Source: an archaeon (GTDB taxonomy: Archaea > Iainarchaeota > Iainarchaeia > Iainarchaeales > GCA-2688035). From it: 8,172 nt of DNA. Of this stretch, positions 1 to 4,774 are shown one piece after another. Numbering within the stretch: the stretch's first letter is position 1; every line of letters begins with the position of its first letter. Location of the stretch: positions 1 through 8,172 of the forward strand of contig JASLNX010000201.1 in the NCBI GenBank assembly GCA_030745815.1. Direction: 5' to 3'. The position numbers and the translations under genes were made by a program. The notes under the pieces were generated by a model. It did not search any database, was not told the DNA's origin, and saw only the letters and a list, made by a program, of their open reading frames with translations.

Positions 1-7
1 TAGCCAT
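1..7 (-). CDS. 5' end of a gene running off the left edge
   Basis: An ATG at 7-5 followed by GCT begins a reading frame that leaves the window after two codons. It is supported by a strong Shine-Dalgarno sequence, GGGAGGG (13-19), 5 nt upstream, and by close coupling to aIF2-alpha, whose TAA stop is at 11-9. In many archaea the gene after aIF2-alpha is nop10, but two codons cannot identify this product. Confidence 0.5.
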
Positions 8-8
8 A

Positions 9-788
9 TTATCCCTCCCTCTCAAAACTGGCTTTTCCGCCATTTGATTCAATAAGTTTTATTACACTAGAGGAAGCAGACTCCATTGCTTTCTCCGCAA
101 TCTTAAAATCGTGACTTGTTGATTTAAGCAAATACTTTCCACTCCCAAGGTACACAATATCGGTCTCGGCATTGTCTGTCTTTGAAGAGCCCTTTGAAAG
201 AGCCTTCTTTATTACCTCAACGCCCTCAGAGCCAGGCACGCTAATAGTAAAGACTCCTTTCACAGTCTTGCTTGGAACAATAATGCTCTTTTCAACCATT
301 TCAAGAACTGTTGGAAGCCAACTTTCAGAAACCCCTTCCGCAGCTTGCTTTCCCTCCAACGAAATTTTTTGAAATGCTTCAACAAGCGAACCATGCTTCT
401 TAATTAGTGGCTCGGCAACCTCATCCCAGGCATCGTCAAACGAACTCTTCTTTCTCTCTGCAAGAGTTTCAATTAACATTTTCTCCCTTTTGAGCTGCTT
501 GTACTCGTTAATCTTTGCCTTCTGGGCAGGGGGCGAAACCTTTGCAAGGCTCAAATCAATCTGATTCTTTTGCCTGTCAACACTTTGCACCTTTGCAGCA
601 CGAAGCTGGCCCTCTTTTACAAAATTCCTAATATTCTTAATCCAACCAGAGGCAACTTGACTTATGTGAATAAAGCCCTTAATATTATCATAATCTACAA
701 GTTCAGCAAAGGCACCGTAGCCTAGAACGTTTGAGACCTTTACAACGACCGTTTCTCCTACCTTTGGAAACTCCTGTTCCTCGTCCAC
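9..788 (-). CDS. eif2a: Translation initiation factor 2, alpha subunit (aIF2-alpha)
   Basis: This is the alpha subunit of the heterotrimeric factor that brings initiator Met-tRNA to the small ribosomal subunit. The 259 residues show the expected three parts: an N-terminal S1/OB domain (about 10-84, with YGAFAEL, GFIHISQVASGWIKNI and IDLSLAKV), a central helical domain (about 88-165, with WDEVAEPL and WLPTVLEMV) and a C-terminal alpha/beta domain (about 170-255, which contacts the gamma subunit in the family). The GTG at 788 is the only credible start: an in-frame TAA precedes it directly and there is no ATG before the S1 domain. The protein ends at FEREG and lacks the Lys/Arg-rich tail of many homologues, so it is slightly short. 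It is the fourth gene of the priS-gins-S27e-aIF2-alpha operon, 33 nt after S27e. Family identity is secure. Confidence 0.96.
   Translation of the reverse strand: MDEEQEFPKVGETVVVKVSNVLGYGAFAELVDYDNIKGFIHISQVASGWIKNIRNFVKEGQLRAAKVQSVDRQKNQIDLSLAKVSPPAQKAKINEYKQLKREKMLIETLAERKKSSFDDAWDEVAEPLIKKHGSLVEAFQKISLEGKQAAEGVSESWLPTVLEMVEKSIIVPSKTVKGVFTISVPGSEGVEVIKKALSKGSSKTDNAETDIVYLGSGKYLLKSTSHDFKIAEKAMESASSSVIKLIESNGGKASFEREG
13..19 (-). promoter_or_regulatory. Shine-Dalgarno site for the left-edge gene
   Basis: On the minus strand GGGAGGG lies inside the last codons of aIF2-alpha, with 5 nt to the ATG at 7. It fits the CCUCC-containing 3' end of 16S rRNA and is the main evidence that a gene starts at the window edge. 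Confidence 0.6.
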
Positions 789-830
789 TTAAACCATTCC
801 AGTTAAATCATTTCAATTAAATTATTCCAG
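789..830 (-). repeat. Three tandem 14-nt units between S27e and aIF2-alpha
   Basis: Read on the minus strand, three adjacent units are CTGGAATAATTTAA (830-817), TTGAAATGATTTAA (816-803) and CTGGAATGGTTTAA (802-789). They share GAAT/AAAT and end in TTTAA. The first contains the last two sense codons and the stop of S27e. The third ends exactly before the GTG start of aIF2-alpha, so the array fills the whole spacer. It looks like a local duplication of the S27e 3' end. Any effect on translation or termination is unknown. Confidence 0.7.
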
Positions 831-1019
831 TTTCTTAACAACCTTTGCCTTAAGCTTTACCTTTCCGCCAGTGCTCTCTGCAAGAATGTTGTTGCACGCA
901 AGGCACTTAACATCCCTATTTGCGCTGTTGAAAATTATCTGCTCGTTTCCACAGCCTGAACACTTGACTTTCAAAAAAGCCGTTTTTGGTTTTGGAATTT
1001 CAATATTCTCCTTTGCCAT
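822..1019 (-). CDS. rps27e: Small ribosomal subunit protein S27e
   Basis: A zinc-binding protein of the archaeal and eukaryotic small ribosomal subunit with no bacterial counterpart. The 65 residues carry the expected C4 zinc site: C20 and C23 (KCSGCGNEQ) and C39 and C42 (VKCLACN), followed by a short basic beta-strand tail ending VVKKLE. The length is normal for the family. The ATG at 1019 has a good GAGGTG site 5 nt upstream that overlaps the TGA stop of the GINS gene, so translation is probably coupled to it. Its place between GINS and aIF2-alpha matches the widespread archaeal replication-translation cluster. L44e, often found just before S27e, is missing here. Confidence 0.95.
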   Translation of the reverse strand: MAKENIEIPKPKTAFLKVKCSGCGNEQIIFNSANRDVKCLACNNILAESTGGKVKLKAKVVKKLE

Positions 1020-1024
1020 AATTA

Positions 1025-1030
1025 CACCTC
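1025..1030 (-). promoter_or_regulatory. Ribosome binding site of S27e
   Basis: GAGGTG on the minus strand, 5 nt before the ATG at 1019. It overlaps the GINS stop codon, which fixes the S27e start and suggests coupled translation. Confidence 0.65.
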
Positions 1031-1574
1031 ATTTCTGCTCTTCGGCAAGCTTTCTCGCAACAAGCAACTCTGCAACCTTTGATGGCAAAGAAGCCGCTTC
1101 GTCAACCGAAAAAGGGCCGTATTCCTTCATATCAGGCCCAACAAATGCCGGAACCTCTTTTAAAACCTTCAAGGAAACAATTGCCTTCTCAGCCGCCTTT
1201 TTCTTATCTGGCTCAAAAGCCTGCCTTAAAAAGTCTCTATGCTTATTCAATACTGCCAGCAATTCTTTAAAAGTCTTTTTCTCTTCAGTTGCAAGGTTTA
1301 CGTTGTTTTCTTCCCCGTTTCTTGATGCAATAAGGGCCCTACTAACAAGCTTTTTTTCCCTTAACGAAAAAATTTCGTCAACAATTTTTTTAAGATTAGT
1401 GAAATTTCTTGTCTTTGCAGAGGAAAAATTCTTAAGCCCTACAAGATACTCTTTTTTTTCCTGCTGAATAAAGCTTCCAAGAGACTCGTAAAAGTCCTCA
1501 TCAACGTCAACAAGCCTTGAAGTATTCTTCTCAAGCCTGTAAATCCGCCTCAACTCATCATAACTTAGCTCCAT
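1029..1574 (-). CDS. gins51: GINS complex subunit, Gins51 (Gins15) type
   Basis: A subunit of the archaeal GINS complex, which joins the MCM helicase and the GAN/Cdc45-like nuclease in the replicative CMG assembly and also binds primase in some archaea. The 181 residues have the A-then-B order of the Sld5/Psf1 (Gins51) class: a helical A domain (about 1-115, starting MELSYDELRRIYRLEKN), a charged linker (about 118-131) and a small beta-rich B domain (about 133-178) with the typical VPAFVGPDMKEYGPF and SLPSKVAELLVARKLAEE. The ATG at 1574 directly follows the TAA stop of PriS with no spacer, and a GGGGG run five bases upstream may serve as binding site, so the two proteins are probably co-translated. 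This is consistent with PriS-GINS contact. The Gins51 rather than Gins23 call rests on the domain order. Confidence 0.9.
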   Translation of the reverse strand: MELSYDELRRIYRLEKNTSRLVDVDEDFYESLGSFIQQEKKEYLVGLKNFSSAKTRNFTNLKKIVDEIFSLREKKLVSRALIASRNGEENNVNLATEEKKTFKELLAVLNKHRDFLRQAFEPDKKKAAEKAIVSLKVLKEVPAFVGPDMKEYGPFSVDEAASLPSKVAELLVARKLAEEQK

Positions 1575-2804
1575 TTAAACCCCCGCTAAATCGGCACTGC
1601 GCCTTGCAACAAGATAAATCGCCGCATAAAGAGGCAACTCAACCTCTTCATTCTCAAAAGGGCCAAATTCGTTACCCTTTAAGTAAAATTTAGGCGACTT
1701 GTTAATAAAAACCTTTACTCGGCTATCTGAAAAAACTACTGAATCTCTCAAAGGCTTAAACTCTTTTAATGCATCAATCGAAACGTTTTTTGCAAGAAGG
1801 CCTGTTCCGCCATGCAAGGTTTCTGGAACACGAATTATTTTGTTTATGTCAGCACTCGTTTGCCTATCAACATCAAGCGCGCTCTCATTAACCAAATGAC
1901 TAAGAACAGATTCCCAAAACTGCGTGTTCTTTCTTCCAGCAATTGAGAAAAGAATTCCTTTTTCCCTAATTGTTTTCAAAACAAGCTTTTTATTTTCAAT
2001 TAAGTCCTTTGCCTTCTTGTTTGTAATTGCACCAAAAGCAGCAATCTTTTCAACGTCCCCTTCTTCTAGAAGTTTAATAAGCGAACTAAGAAGCCTTTTG
2101 CCCCAGCCGCTTGTTTCCGCTTCAAAAGGACAAAGGAACATTTTTCCACTCTTTCCACTCTCAGCAAACCCGAGCTTTGAAAAATCCATATCCTTTGCAG
2201 TAAGATAATCAAGCAGCTCAATTCTTGCTTCTTTGTTAAGCGAACGAACCGCGTCTCCTCGCAAGTGAATGTGGTAACCTGCATTGCCCGAAAAATTTAC
2301 TGAAATTTCACCGCCAAGCGAAAAATCGTTTTCAAGAAAATTAATCAAACGAAAAGTTTGCTTCTTTGTTTCCTCCAAACAGCTAGGGCAGTACCACTCA
2401 TCCTTTTTAACATGTGCCCCACAAGTTGGGCAAGCATCAATTGCCCCTTTACCCTCAGCCCCACACTTTGGGCAACTCCAAGAATCGTGCTCTTGCTTGC
2501 ACTCGGTCTTTACATCATCAGCATCAAACTCGTAAACAATGTCAGCGCCCAAAAACCCCTTACTTGACATTGGAGAAGACGCCGGCCGCTCATAGTAAGC
2601 GGTACTGTAAGAAATAAACAGCGGGGAGCGTTCATGCAAAAAAGAATTAAGTTCCGAATCAGAAGCAAACGAAATATGCCGCCTGGAAATCTTCTTGCCA
2701 AATTCTCCAATGCCAAATTCACGACTGCCAACAGCAGGAACAGACGCTGTATGCTTTGAATAAAAGCTCTTAAAGTGGCCAGTTAGAAACTCCCCTGCTC
2801 CCAT
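1575..2804 (-). CDS. priS: DNA primase, catalytic small subunit PriS
   Basis: The catalytic subunit of the archaeo-eukaryotic primase, which makes primers with PriL at the replication fork. Of 409 residues, recognisable parts are REFGIGEFGKKISRRHISF (28-46), the metal-binding stretch YEFDADD (91-97), a cysteine-rich zinc region (102-142), the nucleotide-binding stretch FSGNAGYHIHL (171-181), and DRQTSADINKIIRVPETLHGGTGL (split here as 313-320 and 321-336) with the third metal-binding Asp at D313. Oddities: E92 stands where families usually have the first Asp of FDID; A175 stands where SGxRGxH usually has Arg; and a CxxC-x10-CxxC insert (C111, C114, C125, C128) sits inside the usual C102/H106...C139/C142 site. 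The C-terminus (371-406) resembles the GINS B domain. The ATG at 2804 has no Shine-Dalgarno sequence but a pyrimidine-rich leader and a TATA-like box about 28 nt upstream, so this gene may begin a leaderless operon with GINS. Confidence 0.95.
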   Translation of the reverse strand: MGAGEFLTGHFKSFYSKHTASVPAVGSREFGIGEFGKKISRRHISFASDSELNSFLHERSPLFISYSTAYYERPASSPMSSKGFLGADIVYEFDADDVKTECKQEHDSWSCPKCGAEGKGAIDACPTCGAHVKKDEWYCPSCLEETKKQTFRLINFLENDFSLGGEISVNFSGNAGYHIHLRGDAVRSLNKEARIELLDYLTAKDMDFSKLGFAESGKSGKMFLCPFEAETSGWGKRLLSSLIKLLEEGDVEKIAAFGAITNKKAKDLIENKKLVLKTIREKGILFSIAGRKNTQFWESVLSHLVNESALDVDRQTSADINKIIRVPETLHGGTGLLAKNVSIDALKEFKPLRDSVVFSDSRVKVFINKSPKFYLKGNEFGPFENEEVELPLYAAIYLVARRSADLAGV

Positions 2805-2825
2805 AAAATAGAGAGGGGGAGAAAC

Positions 2826-2838
2826 AGTTTAATAATGC
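2826..2838 (-). promoter_or_regulatory. Candidate TATA box for the priS operon
   Basis: The minus strand reads GCATTATTAAACT, an AT-rich archaeal TATA-like element centred about 28 nt before the PriS ATG. The leader between them (TTTCTCCCCCTCTCTATTTT) is pyrimidine-rich and has no ribosome binding site. Together these suggest transcription starts at or very near the ATG (leaderless mRNA). No clear purine-rich BRE is visible, so the call is tentative. Confidence 0.45.
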
Positions 2839-2845
2839 AATTCAG

Positions 2846-2882
2846 AAAATAAAAATAAAAAAAGAAAAAAGAAGAAAAAGAA
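2846..2882 (-). terminator. Oligo-T terminator after the Lys-rich gene
   Basis: The minus strand holds repeated T runs broken by single C or A residues (five, six and seven T and then two further T-rich groups), beginning about 35 nt after the Lys-rich gene stop. Archaeal RNA polymerase stops at such oligo-T tracts without needing a hairpin. A 7-bp inverted repeat, AATTCAG (2839-2845) and CTGAATT (2896-2902), brackets the tract; its role is unknown. Confidence 0.55.
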
Positions 2883-2917
2883 GAGTACAAAAATACTGAA
2901 TTACAACAACCTGAACA

Positions 2918-3247
2918 TTATCTCTTCTTTTTCTTTCTAGTAGTTTTCTTTTTAGCCTTCTTACGCTTAGCAGGCTTACGCTTAGCCTTTCTCTTAGGCT
3001 TACGCTTCACTGTTTTCTTCTTAGCCTTCTTACGCTTCACTGGCTTCTTCTTCCTAACAGTCTTCTTCTTAGGCTTACGCTTAGGCTTACGCTTCACAGT
3101 CTTCTTCTTGGCCTTACGCTTAGGCTTACGCTTCACTGTTTTCTTCTTAGCCTTCTTACGCTTCACTGGCTTCTTCTTCCTAACAGTTTTCTTTGCAGGT
3201 TTTTTCTTCGCTGGTTTGCGTTTCTTTGTTTTCTTTTTTGCTGCCAT
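2918..3247 (-). CDS. Extremely basic Lys/Arg-rich repeat protein, histone H1-like in composition
   Basis: A 109-residue protein built from only seven residue types (M, A, K, T, R, P, V), with 59 Lys and 15 Arg (68% basic) and no acidic residue. Short motifs recur: KKTVRKKKP, VKRKKAKKK, TVKRKPKRK. Residues 19-47 are repeated exactly at 61-89, an offset of 42 residues. No fold, signal peptide or membrane segment is visible, so it is probably disordered. Composition resembles histone H1 tails and bacterial H1-like nucleoid proteins, so binding to DNA or RNA is the natural guess, but no function is shown. The ATG at 3247 is preferred over an upstream TTG (3265) because GGAGGT lies 9 nt before it. 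It has its own promoter region and oligo-T terminator, so it is probably a single-gene unit between the primase genes. The stop is TAA at 2920. Confidence 0.75.
   Translation of the reverse strand: MAAKKKTKKRKPAKKKPAKKTVRKKKPVKRKKAKKKTVKRKPKRKAKKKTVKRKPKRKPKKKTVRKKKPVKRKKAKKKTVKRKPKRKAKRKPAKRKKAKKKTTRKKKKR
2993..3187 (-). repeat. 126-bp-offset direct repeat inside the Lys-rich gene
   Basis: Bases 2993-3061 and 3119-3187 are identical over 69 bp. The corresponding protein identity covers 29 residues (19-47 and 61-89), and the sequence between the copies is built from the same shorter words (CTTACGCTT on the plus strand recurs many times). The identity at synonymous positions points to recent duplication or ongoing unequal recombination, so length could vary between strains. 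Confidence 0.85.
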
Positions 3248-3256
3248 CTTAGATGC

Positions 3257-3262
3257 AACCTC
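3257..3262 (-). promoter_or_regulatory. Ribosome binding site of the Lys-rich gene
   Basis: GGAGGT on the minus strand, 9 nt before the ATG at 3247. It selects this ATG over the in-frame TTG at 3265, which would place the site inside the coding region. Confidence 0.6.
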
Positions 3263-3282
3263 CAACTTTTTTTAGAAGATAA

Positions 3283-3323
3283 TTTTATATTGAAATTATT
3301 TAATTAAAAGTAGTATTTAAATG
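3283..3323 (-). promoter_or_regulatory. Candidate promoter region of the Lys-rich gene, two TATA-like boxes
   Basis: Two AT-rich elements lie upstream on the minus strand: CATTTAAATA (3323-3314) and CAATATAAAATT (3292-3281). Archaeal transcription starts about 25 nt after the TATA box, so the nearer box would give a leader of roughly 15 nt just containing GGAGGT, and the farther one a leader of about 46 nt. Which is used cannot be decided from sequence. Confidence 0.45.
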
Positions 3324-3377
3324 TTCCACAGAGCGGGAAAAAATACTTTTCCAAAAAATAAATAGGGAACGTTCGGT

Positions 3378-3401
3378 AAAAAAAATTAAAAGAAGAAAAT
3401 T
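3378..3401 (-). terminator. Oligo-T tract after the small membrane protein gene
   Basis: The minus strand reads TTTTCTTCTTTTAA followed by eight T residues, starting about 22 nt after the membrane protein stop. This is a plausible archaeal intrinsic terminator for the transcript carrying pcna, priL and the membrane protein. Confidence 0.5.
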
Positions 3402-3423
3402 TGGAGTTAGGAAATCTCTTAAC

Positions 3424-3672
3424 TCACTTCTTCACATGCTTTGACCCAATCATTGATGCCGCACTAAGAATGGATGCGCTCAAGACAACGTATTCTGATG
3501 CAGGCATTGCTGAAAAAATCTTTGCGTTGACTAAAAGTTCTGCCGAGTATGCAATTATCCAAAGGTTTATTAGGAAAAAAACCAGTCCAAGAACAACCAG
3601 CACTACTGCGGAAACAATTAGGAAAAGCATTGCATTTAACGCGTGGGCCGCTTCGCCAATCAATAAAACCAC
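3424..3672 (-). CDS. Small hydrophobic membrane protein, function unknown
   Basis: I do not recognise this protein. It has about 80 residues: a long hydrophobic stretch (residues about 13-41, LFLIVSAVVLVVLGLVFFLI) that can span the membrane, a short polar linker, a second weaker hydrophobic stretch (about 59-76, YVVLSASILSAASMIG) and a basic tail (SKHVKK) that should stay in the cytoplasm. The span given uses a GTG at 3672, but GAGGTG (3670-3675) lies just before an in-frame TTG at 3663, which is likely the true start and would give 79 residues. It follows PriL by about 30 nt on the same strand and probably shares its transcript. The opposite-strand frame over this region is polar and lacks family features, so I prefer the minus-strand reading. 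There is no evidence tying it to replication. Confidence 0.55.
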   Translation of the reverse strand: MVLLIGEAAHALNAMLFLIVSAVVLVVLGLVFFLINLWIIAYSAELLVNAKIFSAMPASEYVVLSASILSAASMIGSKHVKK

Positions 3673-3701
3673 CTCATTAATTTATTTCACATAGTAGTAT
3701 A

Positions 3702-4724
3702 TTATCCTTTCTTTGTTGGTTTTTTATTTTGCTGACGCAATTTTCTAAGAGCCCGGCGATAATAAGTCATAGGGTGCTTTACTCTACACTCAATGTCAGT
3801 ACAAAGACCATAGGTTTTGATTTTTGCACAACTTGCAGGAGCATAATTTTGTTCAGTAATTCTTTTGATCTGATAACTTGCAATTTTTTCATCGTAGTTG
3901 GGTGACTTCTTAAAGATTTCAAGAATTTGTCTTTGGGGCATACCAACTGCGTTTAGAAAAGATGCAAGTAAAAATCTTGCCATGTGCGGTAATCCTTCTC
4001 CGGCAAGCTGTTTTTGATAAAGCGATGCAAAACAGGGCGGAAAAGCGTTTGGGTTAAGGCTTCCTTCAACCTTGAAATTAAAGTCTCTTACTTGTGCGCC
4101 CTTAATCTTTTGTGATATCTGCCTTGCAGTGGTCTTGTAAAAGTTAGGTAAGCTTGTTGTCTTAACCGGTAAACTTTCATAAACGATTGCAAAAACCTTT
4201 TCTGATACAAACCTGCAGAAAGTATTAATGTTAAGCTTCACCTTTCCGTCTGAAAGCTTTTGGTTAACAAGCTTGAGTGCCGGGTCGTTAAACCTTATTC
4301 CAAGAAATTGTACCAAAGGCATTTCAACAAAAGATCCCTTTTCACTAACAACAGAAACCTCCAAGCCAAGCTCTTCAGCAAGGTCAAGAGACAGCTGTTT
4401 TCGGTCAGGAGATTTTTCAAGGTAAATAAAAGTTGACTTTGCAATTGTTGAAGCAAAGCTTTTTAGGAGAAAGTTATCTTTCATTAGTGAAACAAGAATC
4501 TTGGCCACAGGAAAGGCAGCAATTTCCTGCTCAAGCATCTCAGCGGGTTTTATACTTATATTGTAGGGCTTGTTCTTTGAAGCATGTGAAATCATGGCCT
4601 CTGCGCGTTTGATTGTTTCCTCTGGAATATGCTCAATGCTTGGATTAATCTCGCGCAATATTTTCTTAGCAGTCTGCGAGAAAGGGAACTTTTGCGCAAA
4701 CTGAAGCTGCTGTGTGCCCGCCAT
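3702..4724 (-). CDS. priL: DNA primase, large subunit PriL
   Basis: The regulatory, iron-sulfur subunit of archaeal primase. It binds PriS and is needed for starting and measuring primers. Its 340 residues comprise an N-terminal helical PriS-binding domain (about 1-215) and the conserved C-terminal 4Fe-4S domain (about 225-322). All four ligand cysteines are present: C231 (FPPCFASL), C299 (APASCAKI), C308 (YGLC) and C313 (DIEC), together with the family signatures GEGLPHMARFLLASFL, SPNYDEKIASYQIKRI and CRVKHPMTYYRRAL. The tail (KLRQQNKKPTKKG) is basic. The ATG at 4724 is the start; upstream is AGTGGTT rather than a strong binding site. It follows PCNA by 50 nt, and PriS lies about 0.9 kb further on in the same direction, separated by two small genes, so the two subunits are not in one continuous operon. 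Confidence 0.96.
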   Translation of the reverse strand: MAGTQQLQFAQKFPFSQTAKKILREINPSIEHIPEETIKRAEAMISHASKNKPYNISIKPAEMLEQEIAAFPVAKILVSLMKDNFLLKSFASTIAKSTFIYLEKSPDRKQLSLDLAEELGLEVSVVSEKGSFVEMPLVQFLGIRFNDPALKLVNQKLSDGKVKLNINTFCRFVSEKVFAIVYESLPVKTTSLPNFYKTTARQISQKIKGAQVRDFNFKVEGSLNPNAFPPCFASLYQKQLAGEGLPHMARFLLASFLNAVGMPQRQILEIFKKSPNYDEKIASYQIKRITEQNYAPASCAKIKTYGLCTDIECRVKHPMTYYRRALRKLRQQNKKPTKKG

Positions 4725-4740
4725 AATAAAACCACTGGGT

Positions 4741-4770
4741 TAAAAGGAATAAAAAAGGGATTGCAAAAAG
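4741..4770 (-). terminator. T-rich spacer between pcna and priL
   Basis: The 50-nt spacer on the minus strand contains CTTTTTG, CCCTTTTTTATTCC and CCTTTTAACC. The T runs could cause partial termination after pcna, and TTTTTTATT, about 28 nt before the priL ATG, could equally act as a weak TATA element. Both readings are weak; read-through from pcna is also plausible. Confidence 0.25.
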
Positions 4771-4774
4771 CGCT

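Noticed and set aside
9..788. aIF2-alpha as a truncated gene because the basic C-terminal tail is missing
   Set aside because: All three domains are present and a strong binding site for the next gene overlaps the end, so the shorter tail is natural.
871..1467. Plus-strand open frame of 198 codons
   Set aside because: It lies opposite S27e and GINS, both clearly recognised on the minus strand. Its translation shows no family features.
2918..3247. Possible CRISPR array or satellite because of regular short repeats
   Set aside because: The repeats keep one open frame encoding a basic protein, have no distinct equal-length spacers and are built of codon-sized words.
3401..3694. Plus-strand open frame of 97 codons opposite the small membrane protein
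   Set aside because: It would be the only plus-strand gene, has no recognisable motif, and the minus-strand product has a coherent membrane-helix pattern plus a GAGGTG site.
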